A stretch of DNA of 27,493 nt, from the NCBI GenBank assembly GCA_029258015.1, contig JARHZT010000032.1, forward strand, positions 1 to 27,493, written 5' to 3'. Position 1 is the stretch's first letter. Every line of letters starts with the position of its first letter. This DNA comes from Malacoplasma sp. Lineage in GTDB: Bacteria > Bacillota_I > Bacilli_A > Mycoplasmatales > Mycoplasmoidaceae. The position numbers and the translations under genes were made by a program. Below are positions 16,321 through 27,002 of this stretch, one piece after another. The notes beneath the pieces are model-generated. The model saw only the letters and a program-made list of their open reading frames with translations, had not been told where the DNA came from and ran no database searches.

Positions 16321-18095
16321 TTTAGTTTTTTAATTTCTTTTGCAACTGCTTCTGGAACTATTTGCATTAGTTCTTCTACACTTGCTGCTTTTATATTGTT
16401 GACTGTTCCATATTTTTCTATCAACTTCTTTATTCTTACTTTTCCTAAATTTTTTATTTCATTTAATGAATTGTCAAATAAAGATTTTGTTCTTTTATCT
16501 CTATGGAATGAAATTGCAAATCTGTGTACTTCATCTTGTATGTTTAATAAAAAGAAGTATAAGTCAGACTTTTTATCTAAAAGTATTTCTTCATAATTTG
16601 ATTTAATAATTCTATCTGTTTTATGTTTATTATCCTTTGCTAGACCAATAACAGGAATAATAGAATCTAGACCTAAATCTCTTAATGATTCTAGTGCAGC
16701 AGTAACCTGAGGTTTTCCGCCATCAACTATTAATAAATCCGGTATATCTCCAGCTTCTTCATGAACTTTTTTATATCTTCTATGTACAACTTCTTTCATG
16801 TATTCAAAATCAGAATTCGCTTCAGTGTTTTTAATATTATATTTTCTGTAAGCACTTTTGTTTTTTTGACCATTTTCATATACAACCATTGCTGCTACTT
16901 TATCTGATGTAAATATATTAGAATTATCAAACATCTCTATTCTATAAATGTTGCTTAATCCCAAAATATTTTGTAATGATTCTATAGAATTTAGTTCTCT
17001 GTTTTCATTAGATATTATTGTTAAATATTTATTTTTCATATTTTCCATAGCATTTGTTAATGCTATAGACATTACTTCTTTTTTAACCCCTTTTGATGGA
17101 TTCAGGAATTTTATTTCCAAACTTTTTGAAAGTTCATTTAATGATTCATCATTTAACGCAAGATATACTATTTTTGGAACTTCTATAGCATTGTTTTTAT
17201 AGTAATCAAAAATAAGTCTTGATACTATATCTTCTTCTTTGTCATAAAAAAGTGTTATTATGTCATATTTGCTTAACAGCGTACCCTTCACATACTTAAA
17301 AAATACCATTGATATAACATTTTCTTTTATGTGGTAAGCAATAACATCTTCATCATTATCTTTAGATAAAATAATGTCTTGTTTTTCAGAGAATGCTTTT
17401 AAACTTCTTCTTAACTCCAAATATTTTTGACAATCTTCAAACATAAGTTTTACTGCACAATCTTTTTCTTTAGTTTCTAATAATTCATCTATGTTTTGAA
17501 CTTTTCCAGAGAAAAAATTGTTTATTTCTTTTAAATGTGGCTCATAGTCTTTTTGTTCTATCTTTTTAATACAAGGTCCCATGCATTGACCTATATCATA
17601 ATAGATACATTTTTGATTTGGGATTGTTTTACATTTTCTTAGAGGGAAAATTCTATTTATAAAATTATAAAGTTCATATTTTTTAATATTGCTATTGGCA
17701 AATGGGCCATAATATGTACCCTTAATTTTTTTCTTTGTATCATGAGTATAAATAATTCTTGGATGTTCTTCTTTTGTTATCACAATATATGGAAATGAAT
17801 TAGTCTCCCTAAGAAGCATATTATATTTCGGTTTGTATTTAAAAATAAGATTATTTTCTAGCAACAATGATTCATTTTCATTATTAACTACAACATAATC
17901 TATATCAAAAATTTCTTTTACTAATTTTTTTGTTTTAAGGTCTCTATCTTTTAAAAAATACTGTCTAGTTCTATTGAAAAGATTTTTTGCTTTCCCAACA
18001 TATATAACAACACCATTTTTATCTTTTCATAAATAACATCCAGGTTTTTTTGGTATTGTTTTTAGTTTTTCTTTTATTTGTTCACTTTTATCCAT
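16317..18095 (-). CDS. uvrC: Excinuclease ABC subunit UvrC
   Basis: UvrC makes both incisions around damaged DNA after UvrAB loading. The 592-aa protein has the N-terminal GIY-YIG nuclease (PGCYLW...VIYVGKAKNL, residues about 18-40, ending near 95), the Cys-rich linker (RKCKTIPNQKCIYYDIGQCMGPC), the UvrB-interacting helix region (about 185-225), and the RNase H-like nuclease with MFDNSNIFTSDKVAAMVVYENG and LLIVDGGKPQV. Two C-terminal helix-hairpin-helix elements (LGKVRIKKLIEKYG, LMQIVPEAVAKEI) complete it. Length is normal. The conserved Trp in YLW is TGA. The ATG at 18093-18095 is two bases after the rnmV stop and has no ribosome site, so it is probably translated by coupling. Confidence 0.95.
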
Positions 18096-18097
18096 AA

Positions 18098-18640
18098 TTA
18101 TTTTTTTAAAATATCTAATATATCTTCATATTTTAAATCTAACATGTTTAATCTTTTATAAAGCTGTTTGTGATTACAATAAGAAATATTCAATTTCTTA
18201 CATAAATTATTTCTTGAATTTTTATTATTCATATCAAGATCTATATATTCACTTCACGACAAAGATGAACTTTTTTTATTATTAAACATCTTAATGTTTT
18301 CAAATGCTTTTAATATACTTTCATCCATTGCTTCAGCAATACCTATTTTTTTATTTTTTTTATCTATGTCATCTTTTGAAATAAAACAATTATAAGCGTA
18401 TGGAACTTCATTCATTATTGTCTTTCTTATTTTTTCACCAGGTCCATCCGGATCTAAAAACAATATAATTCCTCTTGTTTTTGAAAGAGTTTTTATTTCA
18501 CTTAATTTTCTTTTAGATAAACAAAGTCCATGTGTTTCTATTGTGTCTACATCAAATAAATTTTTTAATTTATTTGTATCAGTTTTACCTTCTACAATAA
18601 CAACTTCTTCTATTCTTTTTAACCTTTTTTCTGTTGACAT
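18098..18640 (-). CDS. rnmV: Ribonuclease M5
   Basis: RNase M5 performs the final maturation cuts of 5S rRNA precursor in low-GC Gram-positives. The 180-aa protein has a TOPRIM domain: EEVVIVEGKTD with Glu17 and Asp21, THGLCLS, then IILFLDPDGPGE with Asp63 and Asp65. The C-terminal half (IGIAEAMDESILKAF, then a helical DUF4093-like segment) recognises ribosomal substrate in the family. Length is typical (about 180-190). The start overlaps the prs end by 22 bp, and uvrC follows after two bases. M. genitalium keeps the prs-rnmV pair (MG058-MG057). Confidence 0.9.
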
Positions 18641-19626
18641 AATACTTTAGTTCAATATTTATCATAAACATTCGAAACAGAAGAGTGATTGATTTGAGCA
18701 TCTATAATATCTCTGAAAAAATTTGCTAATTTAACTACATGTATTTTAGGATGCTTTATTTGTCTATTTGCTTCTATAGAATCTGATATGTATAATCCAT
18801 CTATTTTACCTTCATCTATGAATTTAATAAATTTATCTATAGCATTATTTGAAAATACACCATGTGTAGCCATAACTGTAATTTTTTTTGCACCTTTATC
18901 TTTTAATAAATCAATGTTTTTTAAAATGGTTCCACCTGTATCAATCATGTCATCAATCAATAAACAATCTCTATCCAAAACCTCACCCAAAACATTTGAA
19001 ACTTCTACAACATTTGGTTTCGGTCTTCTTTTATCCACTATTGCCAAACTAACATCTAATATTTCAGAAACTTTTCTAACCTTCTTAACAGCACCATAAT
19101 CTGGAGCTACTATAGTTAAATTTTCTAAATTAGGGTTTTGTTTTTTATATTCAGAAAATAAAATACAAGAAGCTGATACAGTATCAACTGGAATATCAAA
19201 AAAACCTTGTGTTTGTAATGCATGAATATCTAATAAGATTACTTTAGTTGCTCCACTATTTTCTAGAAAATTAGCAACTAATTTACACGTAATTGGTTCT
19301 CTACCTTTTGCTTTTCTATCTTGTCTTGCATATCCATAATAAGGGATAACAACAGTTATAGAATTTGCACTAGATCTTTTCAATGAATCTATAGCAATAA
19401 ATAGTTCCATTAAATTATCGTTAACAGGAGCAGATGTTGATTGAAAAACTACAACATCCATTCCTCTAACTGTACTTTCAGATCTTACAAGAATTTCTCC
19501 ATCAGCGAATTTGCTTATTTCAAATTCACCTAATTTTATTCCTGTTTGTTCTGAAACCTCTTTTGCATATTCATAACCATTATTTAGTCCGAATATAATA
19601 TAATTTTGAGAATTTTCTAATTTCAT
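18619..19626 (-). CDS. prs: Ribose-phosphate pyrophosphokinase
   Basis: Prs makes PRPP from ribose 5-phosphate and ATP for nucleotide synthesis and salvage. The 335-aa protein contains the family segments: FADGEILVRSESTVRG, VVIPYYGYARQDRK, DIHALQTQGFFDIPVD (catalytic His-Ala-x-Gln region), APDYGAVKKV, and the PRPP-binding loop CLLIDDMIDTGGT. Translation should start at ATG 19624-19626, six bases after AAAGG; a longer in-frame reading from TTG 19651-19653 is not supported by a ribosome site. The frame passes a TGA and ends at TAA inside rnmV, giving a short C-terminal extension (WTKVLCQQKKG). Ribose 5-phosphate may come from the transketolase encoded further right. Confidence 0.94.
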
Positions 19627-19698
19627 ATATGACCTTTGATAAAATATTTGCAATTAAATCATACATTTATATTTAATATATTTAGTATAAAAAATAAT

Positions 19699-20337
19699 TT
19701 AAGAAACTGATTTTTTGGCTAATTGATCTGCAATTTCATTAAATTCAATATTGACATGAGCTCTCACTTTTTGAAATTTAATTTGTATCTTGTCTTTTAT
19801 ATCTTGAATTTTATTTACATAAAAAACAGCTATATCAGATTTAGCATCTCAACTCTTAGTAGCTCATTTTTCTATTCCTTCATAGTCAAAATATATTTTG
19901 ATTTTTGTAAACTTTTGTTCTAGTGCATACTTTATAGAATATAAAGTTCCAAATATTTCTCCAGCTACATTTAAACTAGATTTATATAATGCCATTTCCT
20001 TATCTGTTAATGCTTTATAAAAAGTATGAATTATTTCATCTTTATAACATACAACTCCATATCCTATTTTCTTTGTAAATTTATTGTATGATCCATCTAC
20101 AAAAAAAGAATATATTCCTTCTTCTGAATCTTTTTTCAATATCTTATTAATATCATCTTGATTTTTAACTTCATCGCTTAAATTTGATTCATTTAAATAT
20201 TTGTTTGCTTCTTCTATTGTTAAAAAACTTTTATATATAGCACCTTTATAACCATTAATATATTCTTTTGCTATATTTCAATTATCAAAAATTCCAGTCT
20301 TTTTTCCTTTTACAATAGCATAGTATTTTTTTGCCAT
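19699..20337 (-). CDS. rnhA: Ribonuclease H with N-terminal hybrid-binding domain
   Basis: The 212-aa protein begins with a Cauli_VI/RHBD-type hybrid-binding domain (residues 3-50: KYYAIVKGKKTGIFDNW, then the Tyr-rich GYKGAIYKSF and LTIEEANKYL). A short linker leads into an RNase H fold. All four expected catalytic carboxylates are visible: Asp81 in FVDGSYN, Glu127 in NVAGEIFG, Asp151 in IYFDYEG and Asp204 in NEIADQLA. It should degrade the RNA of RNA-DNA hybrids. Two TGA codons encode Trp in the region of the third motif. The ATG follows AGAGGA. It precedes prs by 72 bp on the same strand, in a gap without a clear terminator. Confidence 0.88.
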
Positions 20338-20395
20338 TAAATCCTCTTTTACTCTGTAATAAAAATATATTATTTTAATATTTTAATTTATCTAA

Positions 20396-21760
20396 CTATT
20401 CTGCTATATTTTCAGTATTTTTTATAAATATTTTTTTATCTAAAAAATAAACAGATGCAAATAATAATTCAAGAAGAATTACTCCACCCAATAATGATAA
20501 ATTTATCATAGTGCTTGCTGAATCATTTTTTAATAAATTTTTCAAGAAAGGTATTAAGAAAGAACTAGACATTATACCTATAGATAACACACCTTGATAT
20601 ATCCCCATAGGAGATATTTTTTGATTTCTGAAAGATAAAGTTAGAACATAAGCTAAAACTAAATTGTATAAAATACCATAAGCAAAACCATTTAATGTAC
20701 TTAATGAAAAATATACATAAGGATTGTTATTAAAGCTTATTACTAATTGATAAATAACTCATATAACTATTCCAACAGAAAACGCTATTAGCTTATTGAA
20801 TTTCTTAATTAAAAATACAGATAAGAAAACAGTTCCAAATAATTGTGACAAACTAAATGCAGTTGAAATATATGATGATAGATTAGCTCTTACATCGCTT
20901 GAAACATTAGGCATAGTTTTGTTAAATAAATTATCTATTGTAAGTGTAGCTATAGATCCACTATTTGAAAATTTAACAAATGTTATCAAAAAGCCTACTA
21001 AACATAACGATGCAAAAAATAATATTGAATTATTTTGGTTTATAGGAATTTCCTTTTTATGATACATACCTATAAGCATTCTGTCTTCTTTTGTAAAAAA
21101 CAAAATAACAAATGTAATTGCATAAAAAACAATACCTATTATTCACAATATAGCTAATAAATTTCATGAAGAAGATTGATTTTGTAAGTTTAACATTCTA
21201 ACAATCGATTGAATAGGAGCACTTGCAAAATCAGCAATTAGTGGCGGAAATGCCATTATTGATACAGTCAAAAATGATCTATTTGAAGTATATTGTTCTT
21301 TAAACATCAGTTCATATATACCAATCATTGAGGCCCCAACTCCAACACCTAGTGACTGAATAATATTTGTTGCAGTATTTTGAACAATTATTATAGGAAT
21401 AAAAGAAATTATTCCAATGATAACTGCCATATATAAAATTATTTTTCTGTTTCTTAGTTTTGTTGATAGCATATCAGCCAGTGGTCTTATAAATATCCCT
21501 ATAAGTCCATACATCATTAATGGAAGCCAAATAATTTCTTTATCTATTTCCTTTTGAATTATTGATGTGTAATCTCTTAATAACTTTAAAGGTATTCAAA
21601 AAACAATGTAACTAATGAAAAATATTTTATATCCTTTACTTACGTTTTTAAGTCTCATTATAAAAAATAAAGAAACAGAAAATACTAAAATGAATATGAT
21701 TATATTCACCACTAAATTAATAATTGTTGAATTGCCTTGATTTGTTGATAATAAAAACAT
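20396..21760 (-). CDS. Major facilitator-type membrane transporter, substrate unknown
   Basis: The 454-aa protein has about twelve membrane helices. A charged loop after the early helices reads RPLADMLSTKLRNRK, resembling the MFS motif between helices 2 and 3 (GxxxDRxGRR). A long charged loop in the middle (FFTKEDRMLIGMYHKKEIP) separates the two halves, which suits the 6+6 layout. No substrate motif is recognised. The frame includes several TGA (Trp) codons in helices, so a standard-code reading fragments it. The ATG at 21758-21760 has no ribosome site and follows a terminator closely, so it may have a very short leader. The closest downstream gene on the strand is rnhA. Confidence 0.7.
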
Positions 21761-21794
21761 ACTATTTATTTTAATAGAAAAATATTTTTTATTT

Positions 21795-21836
21795 GATAAA
21801 AAAAAGAAAAGACTAAATTTATTTTTTAGTTCTTTT
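21795..21836 (-). terminator. Terminator after the PTS-tkt operon
   Basis: On the minus strand AAAAGAACTAAA pairs with TTTAGTCTTTT (one bulged A), followed by CTTTTTTTT. It begins within the last codons of the NERD-like gene and would end the transcript that starts before the PTS IIA gene. Confidence 0.6.
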
Positions 21837-22494
21837 CTTTTTTTGTATATACATTTTTTTTAGTAATAAAAAATCTGTTTTTTATAAATGAAATGTTTTT
21901 TTCAAATTCTTTCAATTCATTGTCATCTCTTTTTACAAGGGTTTCTTTTTTATCAAATTCCTTTATAAATTCCTTCAATTTTTCAAATTTCACAAAATTT
22001 ATATTATCTATTTCATATTCATTAAAATTTTTATTTAAACATGGTGTTATAATACAAACTTCATTGTTTTTTAATAAGTTTTTTTTAACAAATTTAACAG
22101 CATCATAATACATTATTAGATTATGAGGCATATCCTTATAACCACCTTTTTTTAAGCGGGCCTTTAGAACACCTTTTTCTTTAGAAACAGAAGTAGTTTC
22201 ATAATACAAAGCATCTGAAATTAAATATATACATTTATTTGAAATTAAAATTTCATTGATTGAATATGTACTAATATTGTTTGATTTAATTGAAACATTA
22301 GCAAGATATTTAGTTAGTACACTATCATCTACCAATTCAGTAAATATTTTTTTTCTATTACTTTTATCTATAAAATTATTTGAAGTATATACAAAGGTAT
22401 TCGGCTTTATAAGTTTAGTCCAAATTAGTGCAATTATAATCGCTAAGACTCCAAGACATATAAGACCAATAATTATTCATTCACTATATGACAT
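21826..22494 (-). CDS. Membrane-anchored protein with degenerate NERD-like domain
   Basis: The 222-aa protein has one N-terminal membrane helix (about residues 6-29) and a mixed alpha/beta domain. SINEILISNKCIYLISD resembles the core of nuclease-related domain (NERD) proteins, normally EIDHxLISxxGIFVIExK. The catalytic Asp and Glu/Lys positions are Asn, Ser and absent. A later VCIITPCL strand also fits the NERD order. The tail is Lys/Glu-rich and coiled-coil-like. If the match is real, it is an inactive member. The ATG begins one base after the transketolase stop codon (TAA-C-ATG), so it is co-translated with tkt. The functional link to sugar metabolism is unknown. Confidence 0.6.
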
Positions 22495-22495
22495 G

Positions 22496-24451
22496 TTACA
22501 TTATTTCTTTTTTAATTAATGAGACAAAGTTTTCAACATTAAATCCTTTGTCTTTGTATAATTGATTACCATCCATAGATGCACCAAAGCTATATGACCC
22601 AAAATGGCAAAATTTATTAGCAAATTTATATAATTTGTATCATAAATAATCAGCAGATGCTTCTGATGAAAAAATTCCTTTTGAAGAATCCAATGTTTCT
22701 TTTATGTAACTTTCATCTTGATTCAAGAATTTTTGCAAACATACCATAGAAACTATTTTTACTTTTATATTTTCTTTATTCAACTCTTTTTTAACTTCAT
22801 TCATCAATTGAATCTCTGATCCTGATGCACATAATGTAATTTCTGGATTTTCATCACTTTCTATTATATAACCACCTTTTGAAGCTTTTTCTATTGATGT
22901 ATCGAAACCCGACTTAAGACCTTGTCTAGTGAAAATCCCTATTCTTGTTTCATTTTTAGAACTAAACAGTTCATTAAATACAAATTGCGTTTCTACTTCA
23001 TCACAAGGTCTGTATACAAAAACATTTTCTATAGCTCTAAGCATTGTTAATTGATCATATGGTTGATGAGTTGGTCCATCTCCTCCAACTTGATAAGAAT
23101 CGTGAGTGAATATGTAAGCAGAAGGAAGCTTCATCATAGCACCCAGTCTAATTGCTGACTTCATATAATCTGCAAAAACTAAGAATGTAGATGTTAAACT
23201 TCTTAATCCACCATGTAGCAATATTCCATTTTGGATTCCTGCCATAGCAAATTCTCTAATCCCAAACAACACTTCTGGATATTGTTTATCATTGTTAAAA
23301 CATTTAGTAGTATCAAATGTTGTTTTTGTAGCAGAAGATAAATCTGCACTTCCAAAAATTGTATCTTTTAAATTTGCATTAGATAGTTGTTTAAAAAATA
23401 ATCCAACATAGTCTCTTGTTGCCAAATCCTTTTTAAGTTCTTTGTGATTTAAAACTTTTGAAACATCAAAATAATTATCTTCTACATAATTTTTAAATTC
23501 ATTATATAAATCTGGATAATTATTCATCGCTACTTTTTCTTTATTTAATCAATCATTGTAAACTTCTAAACCTCTAGCAGTTATTTTAGATTCAAAATGT
23601 TCATAAATTTCTTTATCAAATTCAAAATTATTTAACTTCGTGTTGAAGTATTTTTCAAATGATTCAATTTGATTTTCATCAACTTTCAACCCATGTGCTT
23701 TGTGATTATTTTGTTCTAAAGTTCCCTCTCCTATTATTGTTTTAACTTCTATAAAAGTTGGTGAGTCTGAAGTTTTTGCTTTTAAAATTGCTTTTTCAAT
23801 TTCTAAAGGATTATTAGAAACTTTTATATAATTCCAATTAATAGATTTCATTCTTAGTTCTAAATTTTCAGAAAAACTTATACAAACTTTAGAATCTAAT
23901 TGAACATCATTAGAGTCATGAATCATTATTAATTTATTTAATTTAAGTTTTCCAGCTAAACTCATAGATTCATAGCTAATACCTTCTTGGATATCTCCAT
24001 CACCTACAACAACATAAGTGTAATGATCAATTAAGTCTAGTTGTTTAAATTTATTTTCTAAGTATGATTCATTTAAAGCCATACCAACAGCCATAGCTAC
24101 ACCTTGTCCTAATGGTCCTGTTGAACAATCTACAAAATTATCATGTTCATACTCAGGGTGCCCTGGAGTTAATGAACCTTTTTGTTTGTGATTTTTAATT
24201 TCATCTAAAGATAATAGTCCTGCAAAATGCAAAAGAGAATAAAATGACATACTACCATGACCAGCACTTAAAATGAAACGGTCACGATTTATTCATTTAG
24301 GATTATCTTTACAAATATTAATAAACTTTGTAAAAAGTGTGTAATTAATAGGTGCTGCAGATATAGCCATTCCTGTATGACCTTGTCCAGCTTTTTGAAT
24401 TGCTTGTAAAGCTATAGAACGCATCGCTGTTACATATTTATTATTTTCCAT
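22496..24451 (-). CDS. tkt: Transketolase
   Basis: Transketolase moves two-carbon units between pentose, triose and hexose phosphates using thiamine diphosphate. The 651-aa protein has the expected parts: GQGHTGMAISAAPI and FILSAGHGSM near the start (family GHPG and SxGH), TPGHPEY, TGPLGQGVAMAVG, the thiamine diphosphate/metal motif VVGDGDIQEG (residues 148-157), KAHG, then the second domain with LATRDY, FGIREFAMAGI, THDSYQVGGDGPTHQP and FTRQGL. The usual GHPG is GHTG here, and the proline change is shared by some mycoplasma enzymes as far as I recall. The ATG follows AGGATAG. It sits directly after ulaA (20 bp), in the same operon. Confidence 0.95.
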
Positions 24452-24471
24452 AATCTATCCTAACTAAATAT

Positions 24472-26136
24472 TTAACTTTTTTTCTTTTGATCTTCTGTTT
24501 TTTCTTTTGATTCACTATCTTGTTGTTCTTCTGCTTTAACTTCATTATTTTTCATTAAAGCTATTTTTTTCTTATCTGAAATTTGCTTAATAACACCATC
24601 TATCGATAAACCTACAAACACCAATAGTGGCAATGCTATTAATGTTACTCTCATTGCTGTTGCATTCGGAATCATAGTTATAAAACCAGGTATTAAACCT
24701 AATAAATAGTCTGAATCTCCTCAGCTTAAAGAGCTTTGATCTGCAGATAATCCTTGACCCGCTAAAAAGAAAAATGTTGGTACAAATGAAATTATTAAAC
24801 CGTTAACAAAAGAACCTAAAACACATCCTAAAACACCACCTTTAGAATTTCCATAAACTCCTGAAGTAGCTCCTAAAAAGAAGTGTGCTACAATTCCTGG
24901 AATTACTACTGGTAATAAAACATTATTTGATAGTTTTATTCCTGAAAGTCCAATAGTAACACCCAGCCCAACCACACCTGCAATTAATGAAGTTAAAAAT
25001 CCTATTAAAACTGCATTTGGTGCAAAGGGAAACACTATGGGACAATCAACACCCGCTTTGGCATTTTTTATAACTTTTTCTGAAATACCCTTAAACGAAG
25101 GAACTAATTCACCTACAGCCATTCTTACACCATAAAGTAAAATTTCTACTCCAGCTGCAAATGTGAAACCGTTTACTATAGCAGAAACTAATCAATTCAC
25201 ACTAGCATCTTTTCCAAAAATACTAGCTAGTGCTTTATTAGATTCTGTAATTTGTTTAATTCCTGTGTTGTACATAATTCCTTCTGGAATATAAACTATT
25301 AAGAATACTAGAATCATAGTAATAGCCATAGATGCAAAAGTGTTTCTAAAAAACTGCAATCATTTAGGGAATTTTATTTGTTCAGTTGATTTAATATTTT
25401 GACCTTTTTTGATTTTGTAAATCAACTCTCCAATCCATCCTGCTGTTACATAACATAACGAACCAGTATGAGCTAGTGAAATGTCATCCATATTTGTAAT
25501 TTGTTTAACAAATCTTTTATTTGCAGCACATGATAACACCATATATAATGACATAATCAATGAACCACTAACTAAAGCTATTGTATAGTCACCTGGATTG
25601 TTTAAATCAAGACCAAAATCTTTTCCTTTAAACATAGATATACATCCAGCAATCATAACACTCATGTAAAACAATACATGACCGCTTAAAAATATATATT
25701 TAAATCTACTTGTGTATGCTAGTAGTAAATTTAGTATCATAGCCACAACCATTATAATTGATCCCAGTTGTGCTATTTGTGGGAGTATTTCAAATAATTC
25801 ACCAGCAAAGGCATCATTATTAGGTATTATTCCTGTAACTCCAAATAAATCTGAAAACACTAATTGAAAACTACTTAATGCTCCAACTAATACACCAGCA
25901 CCTCCACCTATTATTAAAAATCCGGCACAAGTTTTAAAAAAAGATAAAATAATATCTGTTGCTTTTTTTCTTAATAAAATAGATCCCAACATAGCAAATA
26001 ATCCAATTAATATTGCTGGAGTACCTACAAAGTCTTTAAAAAAAGATAAAAATCATGTGCCTGCATCCATTTCAGCAGAAGGAATACTAGTAGAATTAAC
26101 AACATCTTGAGTAAATCTACTTATTATGTAATCCAT
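24472..26136 (-). CDS. ulaA: Ascorbate-type PTS permease, IIC component (UlaA/SgaT)
   Basis: This is the membrane subunit of an L-ascorbate-family PTS. The 554-aa protein has about eleven membrane helices and matches the SgaT/UlaA family: the early FLSFFKDFVGTPAILIGLFAMLGS, then GVLVGALSSF, IPEGIMYNTG, FAAGVEILLYGVRMAVGELVPSFKGI, NAVLIGF, and PGIVAHFFLGATSGVYGN. It is longer than E. coli UlaA (465 aa), mainly from a charged C-terminal tail of about 30 residues (Lys/Glu/Gln). It lies three bases after the IIB gene. Many internal Trp codons are TGA. Substrate specificity for ascorbate is inferred from the family; related permeases of other specificity exist. Confidence 0.88.
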
Positions 26137-26139
26137 AAA

Positions 26140-26421
26140 TTACAAAACCTTTCCGATTTTTTCTTTTATTTCATTTATATCTAATAAGTTGTCCAGTGTA
26201 ACTTTTACTCCAGTTACAACTTGAACTGAATCAGACAAATCTTGACCGCAAACAACTACATCAAAATTATCTGCTGGAGAATATGAATTTAAATTTTTAT
26301 GTGTTATTTCATAATCATTTAAGTTGTGCCCTAATTCTTCGATAGCCTTTTTTATATTCATTTCTGCTATTAAACTAGAACCTAATCCCATTCCACATAC
26401 TGTACAAATTTTTTTCTTCAT
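26140..26421 (-). CDS. ulaB: PTS IIB component, ascorbate type (UlaB)
   Basis: This 93-aa phosphocarrier has the IIB fold start MKKKICTVCGMGLGSS, in which Cys9 is the expected phosphorylation site in the CGxGxGSS loop. It accepts phosphate from IIA and passes it to the sugar at IIC. Later strands are FDVVVCGQDL and VVTGVKVTLDNL. AAGGA lies six bases before the ATG. It is flanked by IIA (18 bp upstream) and IIC (3 bp downstream). Confidence 0.9.
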   Translation of the reverse strand: MKKKICTVCGMGLGSSLIAEMNIKKAIEELGHNLNDYEITHKNLNSYSPADNFDVVVCGQDLSDSVQVVTGVKVTLDNLLDINEIKEKIGKVL

Positions 26422-26439
26422 TTTTAATCCTTTTTATTT

Positions 26440-26871
26440 TTAAATTTCTTTTAATAATTCGTATATTTCATCAACAGTTTTTTTACTTTTTATTTCATCC
26501 AATAAATTTGGTCTAGACATAAAAAGTTCTGAAAACTTCATCAATATATTCATATGAGATTCACCATCAATTGCTGATAATGTAAAAAGCAAGAAAACCT
26601 TATGTCTGTCTTCTTCTGAAAATTTCACTTGCTTTTCAAATTTTATTAATGATAAACCTACTTCTTTTGCATATGGTCCTGGCGATGCATGAGCCAATGC
26701 TACTTGTGGCATAATAATAAAATAAGGACCATGCTTATTTACTGATTCTATAATCTTATCTTCAAGTTCTTGTGTACAAAAATTGTTCGCAGAAAGAAGT
26801 TCTACACCCAATTTTATAGCTTCTTTCCAATCTTTTACTTCATCAACTATTTTTATAAGATTTTTTTCCAT
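26440..26871 (-). CDS. ulaC: PTS IIA component, ascorbate/mannitol-fructose type (UlaC)
   Basis: The 143-aa protein is a PTS_EIIA_2 domain. His61 in VALAHASPG is the expected phosphohistidine, and KHGPYFIIMPQ precedes it as in the family. EVGLSLIKFEKQVKF and VFLLFTLSAIDGESHMNIL follow. It receives phosphate from HPr, whose serine form is set by the HprK encoded at 13 kb. It is the first gene of the apparent ulaC-ulaB-ulaA-tkt-NERD-like operon and has a very strong ribosome site, AGGAGG. A TATAAT and a large inverted repeat lie upstream. Confidence 0.9.
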   Translation of the reverse strand: MEKNLIKIVDEVKDWKEAIKLGVELLSANNFCTQELEDKIIESVNKHGPYFIIMPQVALAHASPGPYAKEVGLSLIKFEKQVKFSEEDRHKVFLLFTLSAIDGESHMNILMKFSELFMSRPNLLDEIKSKKTVDEIYELLKEI

Positions 26872-26909
26872 TAATTTCTTTCCTCCTAATTAAATTTCTC
26901 TACATAGAT

Positions 26910-26915
26910 ATTATA
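26910..26915 (-). promoter_or_regulatory. -10 element of the PTS operon
   Basis: TATAAT on the minus strand would start transcription near 26903 and give a leader of about 32 nt ending in AGGAGG. The -35 position (about 26933-26938) is a weak ATTTTT that falls in the edge of the inverted repeat, which suggests activator dependence or operator control. Confidence 0.5.
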
Positions 26916-26931
26916 AAGGTAATTGTTAATA

Positions 26932-27000
26932 TAAAAATTAGATATCTGTATATATAAATATAGTTTTGGATATATTTTATACATAGATATCTAATTTTTA
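26932..27000. repeat. Large inverted repeat upstream of the PTS operon
   Basis: Two perfect 16-bp arms (26932-26947 and 26985-27000), each containing the palindrome AGATATCT, flank 37 bp of AT-rich sequence; pairing continues imperfectly inward for about 8 more bases. A partial third copy, ACATAGATAT, occurs at 26902-26911 and repeats the flank of the right arm (26981-26990). On the minus strand the hairpin lies 2 bp after the stop codon of the partial gene at the window edge and ends in a T-tract, so it may act as a terminator. The repeated AGATATCT sites also suggest an operator pair for the PTS promoter. Confidence 0.6.
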
Positions 27001-27002
27001 GT

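Noticed and set aside
17950..18095. GIY-YIG homing endonuclease
   Set aside because: The GIY-YIG segment is the normal N-terminal nuclease domain of UvrC, continuous with the rest of that protein.
26932..27000. Insertion-sequence or transposon ends
   Set aside because: The inverted arms enclose only 37 bp with no gene, and no target-site duplication is evident.
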